NCBI RefSeq assembly: GCF_902806685.2
Contig: NC_048541.1
Coordinates: 5,329,465 to 5,393,464, forward strand
From: Maniola hyperantus
Taxonomy: Eukaryota > Arthropoda > Insecta > Lepidoptera > Nymphalidae
Length of the DNA: 64,000 nucleotides
Reading direction: 5' to 3'
Numbering within the stretch: position 1 is the first letter of the stretch; each line of letters starts with the position of its first letter. The position numbers and the translations under genes are program-made. Of this stretch, positions 11,712 to 23,434 are shown piece after piece. The notes under the pieces were generated by a model. That model was given only the letters and a program-made list of their open reading frames with translations, had not been told where the DNA came from and did not search any database.

Positions 11712-12351
11712 TGATGTTGAAATATATTGCGATTGTTAATTTTGTTTCTGGCAACTGTTTTGAATTACTATTCGATAACTGTACAACGATGTTTGCTTTA
11801 AACTTTCCTACCTATCAAATTTGTGAATGCATTGCATAACGGAATTGGGTGCATAAATTGTATACAATCACGATGCATGACAATGATTCATGGAGGATTC
11901 ATGTTTGAAATGTCCGTAGCATTTGCGTTCTAATAAACTGATTACCGATGAGGTCAAGTTAAGTGCAGTAGCAGACTACTTATTAAATGTTCCATTGTTG
12001 AACAAAAGCCTTCTTTTGCATTTCATTCAGAAATCTACGAAAGTAGGTACTTTAAGATAATAATGTAAAAAATGAAACTGTCTAATTATGTATCACTCTC
12101 GTAACGTTGGGAGTAGGTGCCTACCTACTTCAATAACTTTAGATTTGACCACACATTTTTTGTTGTGATGAAATTAAACTGCACAACATGCCAACTTATT
12201 TACTGCATACCTACACATTACATACACCGTAATTCCTATGTAGGCTTTAGGATGTGGTTAAATGCGTCATACGAGAACAATAGGTATAGAATGATGTAAG
12301 AAAGTATCTAAGTAGGTAGGTCTAGGTACTTGTGAAATTCTTACTGAAACA

Positions 12352-12779
12352 AAAAAAACCGAGCAAGTGCGAATCAGATTCGCGCACCGAGGGTTCCGCA
12401 CTACAGTCGTATTTTTTCGACATTTTACTCGATAAATCAAAAACTATTATGCATTAAAAAAGCTGTTTCAGATTGTACAGGTAAACTGTAAAGTCATTTC
12501 ATATGATACCCCACTTGGTATAGTAATCTTACTTTGAAAGTTGAAAATACTAATTATTGTTCATGAACACATTTTTTTGTGTGTGTGATGTAACTACAAA
12601 TTCACTGTTTTCGGATTTTTCCCCTTACTTGTGCTATAAGACCTACCTACCTGCCAAATTTCATAATTCTAGGTCTACGGGAAGTACCCTATAGGTTTCT
12701 TGACAAGCACGACGGACAGGCCGACAACAAAGTGATCCTATAAGGGTTCCTCTTTTCCTTTTGAGGTACGGAACCCTAA
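12352..12779 (-). repeat. Interspersed repeat, ACCGGCCAAGTGCGAGTC...ACGGAACCCTAAAAA family, copy 1
   Basis: Full-length copy of about 430 bp, with ends AAAAAAACCGAGCAAGTGCG and GTACGGAACCCTAAAAATAG. Copies 2 and 3 are at 27041-27468 and 35168-35520 (opposite orientation), and a partial copy is at 40064-40218. It has no ORF. Confidence 0.75.
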
Positions 12780-13565
12780 AAATAGAAGCCGATCGCTACA
12801 TTGTTTTACAGGTAGTTTTTAACTTTTCATTCTTAAAAAAATTAAATTTTACCTAAGTATCTAGACTACTTCAAAAATCAAAACATTTTTCCCGACAATT
12901 AAATTTAAACTTGTAAAACTGCACTTAAAAGGAGATTTGAAAATCATTTCTGTCGGCAACAAATCTGCCTCTACTTTGACTTTGTTTGAGGCTGGCTTTT
13001 GAAACTGCCTGTTACGGAACCTCGGTGTTCATAATTTTTCGTCGCTTTCATTTCACGGTCGAGTTAGTCATATTTTAATTCCGTTTTACGTTAAAATGTT
13101 ATATTTTTGCGCCGTTTCTACTTACGTAAGTAAAATGTTTTATTATCGTTAATTTGCGGAATTTTTAAATGTTTACCGATGTAGTTTACCCAAAAGTTTT
13201 ACATTACAGTAAGAAACTAATAATATTATGATAAGTACCTATTGTTTTTCTCTTTTCTTCTTACATAAATTTCTCTTCTATAGATGGTTTAAAGTGAAAG
13301 CTATAACACCATGGAACACATTAGATTGTGCTTACGAACAATTTTCTCCGGGCCAAAGCCAAGCTTTGCTTATTAGAGCGTCGTAATATGTTTACGCCTC
13401 AATTTTCCGCTTGCTAATCCTCGGTTACGCTTGGAACATCAATCAGCAACAATAGGTTCCTATTATGTCATGGTAAAGTTGCTATTATTGTCTAAGTATG
13501 CTGATCGATGACTTAAATTGATGACCTAAGCAAACTAATCCATTTTCATACTAATACTATACTAA
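12780..13565. other. Unassigned stretch
   Basis: AT-rich sequence with no recognised gene or repeat. Confidence 0.45.
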
Positions 13566-13722
13566 TCCATAGTAATATCATACATGCGAAAATGTGTCTG
13601 TCTGTCTATCTGCTAGCTTTTCACGGACGGCTATAGGCTTCTTTTTATCCCGGAAAATTAAAGAGTTCCCACTGGATTTGAAAACCCTAAAACCACGCCA
13701 CGAAACCGCGGACATCATCTAG
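13566..13722 (+). mobile_element. Helitron-like element (Lep1-type), both ends present
   Basis: Starts TCCATAGTAATATCATACATG after an A and ends CATCTAG before a T, the Helitron A|TC...CTAG|T rule. It is 157 bp, non-coding and internally deleted compared with longer copies in the window. Confidence 0.75.
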
Positions 13723-13944
13723 TAAATAATAATATAACTCAATACACTCACTCTTTTGCTTACTAAAGATTTCAAAAGGTGTCGAGCATAGCTTACAGTA
13801 ATGTAAGTAAGTATTTCTTTTGCTTGCAAGAAAATCATAGAGAAAAAACTTTAAAAGGTTTCGTAGCAGTTGACCTAAAATGCTGAGCTTCGTACATGAT
13901 GCCTTTTCATGAAAATCCTCCAAGGCAAGAGTAAATAAACACAT

Positions 13945-14180
13945 ACTACTCGTGCGCAATAAGTTGAGACCTGGGGGGCGGTGACGCCACAGACGCGGGG
14001 TTGTACTGTAGACAAAAATCAGAGCGCGTCGTCGTTGCGTGACGTAAGCAAGTACGAGACTAAGATGTTAAAAAAATGACGTTGTCTACAGTACAACACG
14101 GGAGCTTAAGGGGAAGTTACAGGGCAAGCTGGCGGAGGGTTGCATTCCAGGCGAGTCTCAACTTATCGTGCACGAGTAGT
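13945..14180. mobile_element. MITE with terminal and internal inverted repeats
   Basis: 26-bp terminal inverted repeats (13945-13970 and 14155-14180) differ at two positions. Inside them is a perfect 16-bp inverted repeat (14000-14015 and 14082-14097). It is 236 bp and GC-richer than its surroundings, with no ORF. No target duplication was resolved. Confidence 0.8.
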
Positions 14181-14772
14181 AGTAAGGAAGATTGAAGCAG
14201 TTGTCCGGCCGCCGACGATCACCGAGAAACGAGTTGAGCTAAAGACACGTGTTGGCATGTAGTTGGGATACGAGTAGTTTTGTTACTGGGCTATGAGCGA
14301 GTTTGCGACAAGCTAGTGGAGCTAGTTCTTGCCGAAAGTGTGAACAGTCGGCGATCAACAGTAATACCTACGTTTCTTGAGCGAGAAAAAAGTCGATAGA
14401 TAGATAGTTGCTTTCTCATCGGCGGTGGGACAAGTGCCTAAAAAAGAGCGTTATGAATCATTTACATCTTATCATCATCAATATCGTTCAAAAGGTAATA
14501 GGTACATAGTACCTACCTACAAGAAAAAACATGATCTAGGTATCTGCCTATAGTGAGCATTGAAACAAAAGATGCTTTTATATAGACTTTCAACAATAAG
14601 TGTAGGTGTATCAAAGCGACAGTTTCGAAATTTTCTTTTGTATAAACGCTAAAAAACGCCTTTTATGTGTTTTATGTGAAGTTTTTATTTTAGTAGGTAT
14701 TTCCTAGAATAGCTGGACAATAGCTGTTTTATGTCACCACAAAATACAAAAAGCTATACTAATAAAAAAAAG

Positions 14773-15081
14773 CTGTGATAGCCTATAGTGGTTAGGACGT
14801 CCGCCTTCTAATCGAAGGTCGATCCCGGGCTCGAACCTCTAACTTTTCGGAGTTATGTACTTTTTAATTAATTAAATATTACTTACTTGCTTTAACGGTG
14901 AAGGAAAACATCGTAAGGAAACCTGCATGCCTGAGAGTTCTCCATAATGTTCTCAAAGTTGTGTGAAGTCTACCACTCCGCACATGGCTAGCGTGGTAGT
15001 CTATGGCCAAAACCCTTCTCACTCTAAGAGGAGACCCGTGCTCTGTAGTGAGCCGGTGATGGGTTGATCATGATGATGATA
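14773..15081 (+). repeat. tRNA-derived SINE, near full length
   Basis: The tRNA-like head carries an A box (TAGTGGTTAGGACGTCC) and a B box (GGTCGATCCCGGGCTCGAACC). The body has the blocks shared with 4440-4665, and the tail is ATGATGATG. It is a pol III-type retroposon that relies on a LINE for movement. Confidence 0.82.
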
Positions 15082-15508
15082 CAAACAAACAAAAAATTAC
15101 TTGTACCAACTTACTTAAAAATACTACGCATAGGTAGGTACCATATGATTTGAAGAAGGTTCTGTTACTATTACCCAATTGTTACTCCTTACCGATGTGG
15201 CCACGAGTTGCGACTTGGTAAATAGTAAAGTAGTAGTAGCTAATATTTTAATCCAATTGACACTAATTATGTAGGAATTCTTTATTAGTAACGTCCTTGT
15301 ACTTACGTACTTACCAAATTAATTATACGTAACGATAAAAATTACGAAGGGCAAAAAATATTCAAATTTTGCAAACATTGCAATAAGGTCTTTGTTACAT
15401 TACGATAATATAAACATATTGTGAGAACTGGGTTATTGTTATTATGAAAGAAACGAAATGTTCCCACCAAATAACGACACAACACTTATATATTTTATTG
15501 TTTAAAAT

Positions 15509-15510
<2 letters not shown>

Positions 15511-15544
<34 letters not shown>
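15511..15544. repeat. (AT)n microsatellite
   Basis: Uninterrupted AT dinucleotide run. Confidence 0.95.
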
Positions 15545-15546
<2 letters not shown>

Positions 15547-15670
15547 TATATTATATACTTATAATAAAACTGTAACAGGTCAAATTCTGTACATTGAAGA
15601 TATTTTGAAAAAAATTTTTTGAGGGCACTCTATAATCGATACTGAACCCAAAACTGTAATTTTTTTCATT

Positions 15671-15672
<2 letters not shown>

Positions 15673-15727
<55 letters not shown>
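15673..15727. repeat. (TGTC)n microsatellite
   Basis: About 13 tandem TGTC units. They sit within a Helitron-related repeat, as several of these families carry CTGT/CAGT arrays near one end. Confidence 0.95.
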
Positions 15728-16170
15728 ATCACGGCCGCGCATCACGCTGAAACTACTGAATGGATTCCAATGAAACTTGGTACGATTTGAGGTCATACTA
15801 TGAGGAAGAATACAGGATACTTTTTATCCAGAAATTCAGCATGGTTCCCGTAGGAGAGGGGACGAAAGTTAAAATGTGTACTGAGTTGTAATTCATTAAC
15901 GCGTAGTCCGATTTCATTCATTCTTTTTTTGTTAGAAAGGGGATATTTTAAAGATTGTTCCGTAAATATTTCAAGGTCATCGGTTTTTAACCGACTGTCA
16001 AAAAGGAGGTGGTTCTTTTTTCTACATCGATTTTTTCGAGGTTTCTGGACCGATTTGCAAATATTATATTTTTTAAATCAACGAAAAAAAGTTTACGTCG
16101 TGGTCACATAAAAAATTCTGGATTCAACTCCTTAATCCTGATACTGCAGGGTTACTGCTCGCCTGAGTTA
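15728..16170. repeat. Interspersed repeat downstream of the (TGTC)n array
   Basis: Sequence such as CACGCTGAAACTACTGAATG and ACCGACTGTCAAAAAGGAGG is familiar from lepidopteran dispersed repeats. The boundaries are unclear. Short ORFs here are not genes. Confidence 0.45.
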
Positions 16171-16222
16171 TCAAGATTCAGGAAGTGTTCATAGTGAATT
16201 CATATTGTAGGTAGCAACGACA

Positions 16223-16301
16223 ACAATCCCGAAAAATCAAAGAGTTCCCGCGGGATTTTAAAAAACGTAAATCCACGCGGACGAAGTCGCAGGAATCAGC
16301 A
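16223..16301 (+). mobile_element. Helitron-like 3' end fragment
   Basis: Carries AAAGAGTTCCCGCGGGATTT and the ACGCGGACGAAGTCGC terminal hairpin. The final CTAG is mutated (CAGCAAG). Confidence 0.65.
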
Positions 16302-16865
16302 AGTACAAAATAATTATGAAGTTTTCAAAAAATAACAAGTGGTTACATTAGGTTATTGTCACACAACAATACACAAACAAAATGTTAAAAATACAGTTTC
16401 ATATTATTAACAAAGTTCATAAAAAGGTGTTTTATTATGATTAGGTCCTTCTTTTACCTACCTGCCTACTCAATTCAAAAATATTCCCATCCCAAAAATC
16501 GAAACTCAAACAAAATTTTTTAATCAAATTAAACAAATAGCAAAAAACAAGCCAGATATTATCAAAGGCAAATCTCTTACGAAAAAAGTTCGATTACGAT
16601 AAATGATAGAAGAGACCTTCACCCGAAGAAAGAAGTTGAAACAATACTTAGGTACACAACAAATAATTACCTACCTACGTGAATAGTTACTAACTAGCTA
16701 GTTAATTGATTAAATAAGTAACTGTAGCTACGCACGAACAGAACAGAACTCAAAGCCACCTAAGCCTAAAACATAAATTGTTTTTGTAATTACATATTTC
16801 TTTGTGCCGTTTGTATTTTGAGATCATAGATAGCATCCTAGATCAGTGTGAAAAACTAGTATGCA

Positions 16866-16980
16866 ACAGGGCGAGGAACGCCCGCACATCCGCACAGCCC
16901 CCGCGCTAACCCGGTGCGGGTGACGTGCGGGTGTGCGGGGCGCCCCCTCGTTCATATACCGACCTGTCGCGGACTATAGG
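16866..16980 (+). repeat. GC-rich palindromic repeat, copy 1
   Basis: Contains CCCCCGCGCTAACCCGGTGC and CGTGCGGGTGTGCGGGGC, followed by CGACCTGTCGCGGACTATA. Similar copies are at 30226-30360 (minus) and 60816-60955 (plus). The two halves are partly complementary. It is very GC-rich in an AT-rich setting and has no ORF of note. Confidence 0.75.
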
Positions 16981-16991
16981 TATGTACAGAT

Positions 16992-17596
16992 CGCGCGGCG
17001 AGAGTTTGGCTTTGACCTTCGGGTGGAGGGGATTACTGCGCATGGGTACTGTCACGCACACAATACTTTTCCTTTTTTATGTACCAGGTTGGATATTTGA
17101 GTGGGTCAAAATTCATGTACAGTGGTAATAATGCTAGAAAATAATACGAAATAGATAAACTTCTTCATTTATTAAAACTATTGATAGTTATTTTACTTAT
17201 ATAAAATGTTTATTTCCTTTTAAAGTTTACAGAGACAGCGATGAAAATTCTAAATAATTGTTTTTTAATAAAATTATTTATTCCAAGATACATGTAAAAT
17301 TGGTACATACAAACAAAAGAAAACTTAAAATAATTATTAAATACAAAAGTTAACATTAAAAAAAGTCTTAGCAGCAGTGCTATTCAGATTCTTATATAAT
17401 AAACAATTAACGAAAATAGCAATTCACTTGTGAACGTGATTGTACAAACAGAGGCAGGGAACGACTGGAGCAGTGGAGCGCCAATCAGAGCACCGCGTGC
17501 GCCTACACACCCGCCCCGCACCCCACTAATTGCCCGTTGATACCCAATTTCTGATTTCTGCGCAATAACGGTCAAAGCCAAACTCTCGCCGCGCGT
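16992..17596. repeat. Inverted repeat pair (26 bp) around a 553-bp spacer
   Basis: 16992-17017 and 17571-17596 are perfect reverse complements (CGCGCGGCGAGAGTTTGGCT plus six more bases). The left copy directly follows the GC-rich repeat. A GC-rich patch also precedes the right copy (17440-17540), so the pair may mark the ends of one larger element with an AT-rich centre. Confidence 0.65.
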
Positions 17597-18209
17597 ACTG
17601 TATAATGGTTGCCATGATAGCTTTTGACTTGCGGTGCTTTTGAAATGAGGTGCCTACAAAATGCTTAATTTGACACCTTGTCTAGCTTAGAAAACTATCT
17701 AATCATTTGTTTACCGAAGAACAAGATAGAAAAAGTCTAGGAGTTCGCGCAACATCTTAGAACTTCCGTCTTGCTGAAACCTGAAGAGACTAGATGGATG
17801 CTAATTACACGTCTAAGCAGTGAGCATGTCGAAATTTAACAAATGCATTTTAGAGTAAAACTGACTATGACGTACCTACTTATCGCATCGAACTTAATAG
17901 TAAATAAATGATATTATAGAGTCGGAATGTCAAAAGAAGCTGATGCATTATCTAAATAAACATCGATGACAATTATATTTTCTTAGCCCCGATACACGCG
18001 GTGATCTCATCAATTCATAGTTCGCATTCAACCATTACGCTTTTACTTTTTGGTAGATGACATATCCCTTGGTGTGGTGTGGTTTATTTACTCTGTTTTA
18101 TATGCATTCTAAATACAGTTTCAGACTTGACATTTAGGTCGCGGCGTATCGCTTTTTATAAATTTGAATGATGATTTTATATTCCAAGTAGCCTGTAAAT
18201 TATAGTGAA

Positions 18210-18400
18210 CTAGCCCGCGACTTCGTACGCGTAGATTTAGTGTTTCAAAAATCCCGTGGGAACTCTTTGATTTTCCGGGATAAAAAGTAGCCTATGTCAC
18301 TCTCCAGGTCTTTTGAGCATAAACATGCCAAAAACCACGTCAATCTGTTTCTCCGTTGCGACGTGATTATACACTTTCGCATTTATAATAAGGGTACTGA
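18210..18400 (-). mobile_element. Helitron-like element (Lep1-type)
   Basis: Minus orientation. CTAG lies at 18210-18213, preceded by A on the plus strand. The 3' hairpin (GCGACTTCGTACGCG), the AAATCCCGTGGGAACTCTTT block and the GCATTTATAATAAGGG 5' end are all present. About 190 bp, non-coding. Confidence 0.75.
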
Positions 18401-18963
18401 TAGGTACCTACGAAATGTTTGGACGAAGTAACAAGAAGTGAAAACCGAGAAATCGATATAATTGAGTGGCCCAAATACGTTTAAATGTTAGTTTACAAGG
18501 ACCACCGGAAGCTTTACGCAAAATGAGGTCATCCTGAGAAGCTGCGTACGGAATAACTAAACAATACCTACACGCAGAGCTTTTACTCATTATTCGATTA
18601 ACTGTCGCATTCAAGACGATCTTTTATTAGAATATTGAGTTAGAAACTGACACACCTCTATAGGAAGAAAAAATAATTTGCTTATACTGAGGTACTTAAT
18701 AACATTTGCAAAAGTTCAAGTGGTTCATATAAATATAAAATTATATACCTACATAATAGTTGTTGGTTATTTTTGAAAGATAGTATCAAATATCATAAAC
18801 AATTATTGTAGTCGTATGTGATATCTGGTGTGGTATCACGAATTTTTACTTCAAAATTACTTTGACATTTGAGGCTCACGAGGAATTTGCGCGCTGGAAG
18901 TGGCAGTTATAATCCTCTCGGGATAGCAGAAAGGACTTTGCACATGTATGTATTGGGTCGATT

Positions 18964-19338
18964 TTGGACTGCACTATGTGGGTCACCAACCTTTTGACAC
19001 TGAAATTCAGTCACGGCGGCTGTGTTATCTACGGTCGATTCGGAAAACGTGACGCCGCGTCGAGCGCGGCGTACGTCGAGCGCCAGGGCGCAGGCGTGGC
19101 TGGCTTGTTCGCCGCGCGGCCGATCGCGCTCGCGGGCCTAGACTGGCACGGTCGTACCGTTCGCGCGTTTTCCCTCCCGCGCTTTCCCACTGGCATGCGC
19201 ACATCAAGCCTGTATTGTTCTGCAAATAGCGGTGAGGGCTGGGCCACTATTCAACCGTGCGCCTTTCAGCGCCAGCGATATACTGAACTGTTGCCGCACG
19301 ACAGTAAAGATGTGCGCAACTTCGGTACAAAAAAGTAG
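18964..19338. other. CpG-rich patch, possible promoter or transposon remnant
   Basis: A 375-base stretch with many CG dinucleotides (densest at 19040-19200) in AT-rich surroundings. ORFs open on both strands here (124 codons plus, 66 and 72 codons minus), as expected of GC-rich DNA lacking stops. None resembles a known protein. A CpG-rich 5' exon or promoter, or the remnant of an imported element, are the options. Confidence 0.35.
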
Positions 19339-19599
19339 TTTAGCCTCGTGTTGCACAATCGCAGGTATAACGCAGGATTCAGATACTTTACCTAATTTTG
19401 CGAGGATGAGGATTTGCTTAATAAATTAGGTAATAGTGGGTATTAGCGCAGGTACCTAATGAAAGAATTCCTGCCAAATGTCGATATCTAATCAATTGCT
19501 CGTTAAAATCATGTGATAATTGCTTAACATAATAAATAAGCGATTGAGTTAAGTACAATGATTCATAATATTATGGTATCGGATCAGTTGAAAAATTTT

Positions 19600-19990
19600 T
19601 GGTCGTAAATGAAAAAAATATTTTTGTTTAAGATGAAGGTGGTGTAGTCTAGTTGCGACAACGTTTATCAGTCTCGACTCTTGACCCCAGTTGGTATCTG
19701 GATGGGTAACCGAATAGCGGTGGCGAAGAGCGGAGGTACATGCTGCTCAAGTGGCGTTCAAATGGCAGCCTGTTGGCTGTGGGTCAAAGGAGTCCGGGTA
19801 TATATATCTACCGGCACTAACGCCTGGAGGAGGTCCATTGAGGCAGAGTTAAAAGAGTGGGACTCTCGTAGATGTAGAGCCATGACAAGGCAAGTAGCCA
19901 AAGACGGAGATATGGAAAACAGCTGCTGCAGCCCTAAGTTCCACGGGGGAATAATAGGACTCCATCATCATTCTAGAAATATGTAAGTAC
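19600..19990 (+). other. Unrecognised moderately GC-rich segment
   Basis: Contains a 101-codon ORF (19681-19986) rich in Trp, Cys and Gly that I cannot assign. The composition differs from flanking DNA. It ends against a Helitron-like copy. It may be a decayed transposon piece. No function is proposed. Confidence 0.3.
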
Positions 19991-19996
19991 AAGTTC

Positions 19997-20209
19997 ATGC
20001 CCGCGACTTCGTCCGCGTGGAATTAGGTTTTTTAAAAATCCCGTGCGAACTCTTCGATTATCCGGGATAAAAAGTAGCCTATGTTACTTATTCTCCATGT
20101 CTTTATCTATACCCATGCAAAAATCACGTCAATCCGTTGCACCGTTGCGACGTGATTGAAGGACAAACCAACAAACAAACACTTTCAAATTTATAATAAG
20201 GGTACTGAT
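19997..20209 (-). mobile_element. Helitron-like element (Lep1-type)
   Basis: Minus orientation, with the GCGACTTCGTCCGCGTGG hairpin, GTAGCCTATGTTACT, AAATCACGTCAATCCGTTGC and TTTATAATAAGGGTACTGAT blocks. The terminal CTAG is lost. Confidence 0.72.
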
Positions 20210-20560
20210 TGACAATAAACTAGATAGGTATATAATACCTTGTATGAAAAGCATATTGCTCGTACATGACCTAATTCTCGCTACCGCCATATTACGAGTA
20301 GAAACTGTCCTCAGTTATTTCAAGAACGCATAAATAGTAGGTACAGTCGGCTGCAATAAATTGTAAACAGTCAACAGGCAGCAAAATGTCGATCGTCGGC
20401 AAACAATCCACTTCCTAGTAATGACGACTGCGTGTCCTCCTTTTCTCGATGCGTTTTAGGTATTTCCGGAAATGGTATACAACAAAACGCACTGGCCTAT
20501 TTCTTGCCTATAGGTACCTACCTATCTAAAGATAGAAGAATGAAAATATTTTCACCACTA

Positions 20561-20910
20561 AATGATGCCCATAGTCTCGCCCGCGTGGATTTGGGTTTAA
20601 AAAAATCTAATGGGAACTCTTTGATTTTCTGAGCTAAGAAGTATTCTACGCTGGCTGTTACCAATTTCTGTACCAAAATATGTGAAATCGATCAAACTTC
20701 TCGTGGGAACTCTTAGATTTTCCGGAATAAAAAGTAGATTATTTCCGTCTTGGGGATGTAAGCTATCTCTGGACAAAACTAAACGGATGAGCCTTTAAAA
20801 ATCCCGCGGGAACTCTTTAAACTCCGGGATAAAAAGATGACATAGGTCCGTCTCCGGTATACAACCTTTCCCTGTATAGGTACACGTCAAAATCGCAAGC
20901 AGACAGACAC
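20561..20910 (-). repeat. Cluster of decayed Helitron-like fragments
   Basis: Three successive partial matches to the GGGAACTCTTTGATTTTCCG and GGATAAAAAGTAG blocks (near 20610, 20703 and 20805), ending with CAAGCAGACAGACACG. It looks like tandem or nested degraded copies. Confidence 0.55.
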
Positions 20911-21336
20911 GATTGTACACACTACCCAAAACGGGTGTAGCTAAAAGACAGGATAGAAAAATAAATTCAAAAATGTTGAGGGATGATAACTAATAGGTAA
21001 GTATTTTGTAGTTTGAATATCGAATGTGATACAGAAGCCCTTGGCAACGTGCGTAGATATTAAAATAATGAGGGACATTATAGAGAAAAGTCGAGGAATG
21101 GAGAAAATTCAAGGCACAGTTAAATCACAGGGGCAATTATGTTGTCCGCCTTGAAACTAGATAAGTAAGGTTGCCAGTTGAAAGAAATGTTCAGGATTTT
21201 CCAGGAATTTCATACTTTATCCTGCGTCCTTCAACAATTATTAAAGTTTAAGGTTGTCTGGCAGGGGGTTGCCAGACACTAAATCTGGCAATGTATGACG
21301 TGATTTCTAATACTATTCCGAAGAAAATATAAAAAA

Positions 21337-21690
21337 CTAGCTGATGCCCAAGACTTCGTCCGCGTGGAATTAGGTTTTTCAAAATCCCGTGGGAACTCTT
21401 TGATTTTCTGGAATAAAGTAGCCTATGTCACTCTCCAGGTCTTTATCTATACCCATGCAAAAAATCACGTCAATCCGTTGCACCGTTGCGCCGTGATTGA
21501 AGGACAACCCAACCAACAAACACACTTTCGCATTTAATTTCAATTTTCATTTATTGCATTTCCATAAACTACATCATATTAAGTATGTACAAAGTATTAT
21601 GGATAACCAGTTTGGGTGTCGCAATTGACCTTAGTAGGGAGACCGATATTATTATTTATTTTTATGTTCGTCGTTTTTATAATAAGGGTA
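21337..21690 (-). mobile_element. Helitron-like element carrying an internal insertion
   Basis: Starts with CTAG at 21337-21340 and follows the usual Lep1-type order to CACTTTCGCATTTA (21536). About 140 bp of unrelated AT-rich sequence then intervenes before the expected TTTATAATAAGGGTAC resumes at about 21675. Confidence 0.6.
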
Positions 21691-21755
21691 CCTACGGATT
21701 ACGTTTCATTTACTTTATTACTTTGACGAAAGATTTTACACATTTTTATTATAGA

Positions 21756-22343
21756 CTAGCTTCTGCTTGCGGCTTCGCCCGCGTGGCCTACAGGAAACAA
21801 ATGGCATTTTTTTTAGAAACAAACATTATAAAATCAGGACGCGCACCCTGAACAGCACCGAATAACCATTTCATCTCTTTAGGGGGGGATTTTCTCATAG
21901 TCGTTTCTTAGCTGACACCATTGATGTGGTGACACCTAACCTCAAGAAAAAACCTACGTTCCAAATTTCAAGTTAATAATATCAATAATTAAAACTTTCC
22001 CATACAAACTTTCATCCCCTATTTTACCACCCTTATGGGTGAATTTTCCAAAAATCCTGAAACACGTATTTCTTCATTTGTGACCGAGAACCCAAATACC
22101 AATTTTCATGCAAATAACTTGAAAAATGACGGACTTTCATATAAACTTCCATCCCCCATTTAACCCACTTAGGGGTGGAATTTCGAAAAATCCTTTCTTA
22201 GTGGATATTTACTCTTTACATAGAATAGACCCTCCAAATTTCATGTCTTTAGGACCAGCTGTTTAGGCTGTGCGTTGATATATATGTCAGTCAGTCAGTC
22301 AGTCAGTCAGTCAGTCAGTCAGGACTTTGAATTTTATATATAT
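21756..22343 (-). mobile_element. Helitron-like element, second family, with (CAGT)n
   Basis: CTAG at 21756-21759, a GCGGCTTCGCCCGCGTGG hairpin, the AATTTTCCAAAAATCC and GTGCGTTGATATATATG blocks, and a CAGT array at 22286-22322. It is related to copies at 26503, 35934, 39350 and 50097. Confidence 0.6.
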
Positions 22344-22861
22344 ATCTGCCAAAGCCACGATGATCCCAATTTCATAGTCGCTCATCTTTCCTCCCTGTGC
22401 TGTGTTGGGAACAATGCGCAGAGAAATTTTCAGCTTTTATAAAATAACGAAGGTCTGACTCTCACAGGCTCTCTCTATATTATACCTACATGAAATACTG
22501 AAGTAAATTATGATTTTGGCTCAAAATGTATTTTTTTCTATAAGAAGGTAGGTAGACACAGATTAAAACTATCCAATGAGCTGCAAATCTAATTATAGTT
22601 ACGTAAAACGTCGTTGTCGTGCTTAAAAAGTACAATACCCATTCCATAAAAGAGCGTGGTAGGAATGTCCGGTAAAAGCGGATTTATTCTTGCTAATACT
22701 ATCGCCGGGTAAACGTTGGCTGCCGTCCAAACTATTATGGTGACACGTGTCTCTGGCTGTATTACAACCACAATAAACAACTCCATTGCCGCGAACATGA
22801 TCCTGCTTCAGATGAAAAATTGTAAAATTCCTTTGATTATGTTTAAGTTTCATCATCATCA

Positions 22862-22903
22862 TCAACCAATAGACGTCCACGGCTGGACATAGGTCTCTTG
22901 TTG
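22862..22903 (-). pseudogene. Very short retrotransposon 3' relic
   Basis: Minus-strand reading ends ETYVQ.WTSIG*-like, with an (ATG)n tail at 22849-22861. It faces the next entry head to head. Confidence 0.55.
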
Positions 22904-22924
22904 TAGATCTCACCGCCATCCCAC

Positions 22925-23048
22925 TAGGTGGACAAACGAACATCATACCAGTCACAGGGAGCCGCTAGATTCAGCCGGCGCATGGCTGTGGTGTGTGGAA
23001 GTCTACAATAGACATAATTATGTCCAGCAGTGGGCGTCTATCTGTTGA
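22925..23048 (+). pseudogene. 3' relic of a non-LTR reverse transcriptase
   Basis: The plus-strand reading holds degenerate RWTNE..., GSR*IQPAHGCGVWKS and VQQWASIC* segments of the same C-terminus seen at 971-1057, followed by (ATG)n at 23050-23067. Confidence 0.65.
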
Positions 23049-23434
23049 TAATGATGATGATGATGACTAAGTTAAAAGCAATAGCTAAATTGCAATTGAA
23101 ATATCATCAATCGCAACCGCGATTAGCAGCGAAGAAGAAAAGGTATAAAAAATTAAAAAGACCTAGTTTCGTTGACTAAAAGTAATACGTATTCAAAAGG
23201 TAAAGCGCCAATTGACAATACTGTGGCGGATTTTGAATTATGGCTTATACTTAAAAGGCTTTTAATTAAAACCTGGTCGTTAAAGTAGGTCTTCCTTGGC
23301 ATTAATGAAGCAGGACTTTTTGTTAGTAGACTTAACAAACTTAATTCATAGAAAAAAAATACTGAGATAAATAATAAAATAACACATAATATTTTAGCAA
23401 TATACATATTGACGGATTATTAAAGCTATTATTA

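Larger units (their letters stand above)
21173..22490. mobile_element. Foldback element interrupted by two Helitron-like insertions
   Basis: 21173-21332 matches the central part of the element at 86-551 (GGCAGGGGGTTGCCAGACAC, TGACGTGATT). 22344-22490 matches its right arm (AAAGCCACGATGATCC, CTTTTATAAAATAACGAAGG). The roughly 1 kb between is Helitron-type sequence, so the foldback element is the older layer. Confidence 0.6.

Noticed and set aside
14773..14845. Possible tRNA gene
   Set aside because: Pol III boxes are present but the sequence continues into a SINE body shared by other copies in the window.
15551..15796. 81-codon ORF with a TDRQ repeat
   Set aside because: The repeat is the translated (TGTC)n microsatellite.
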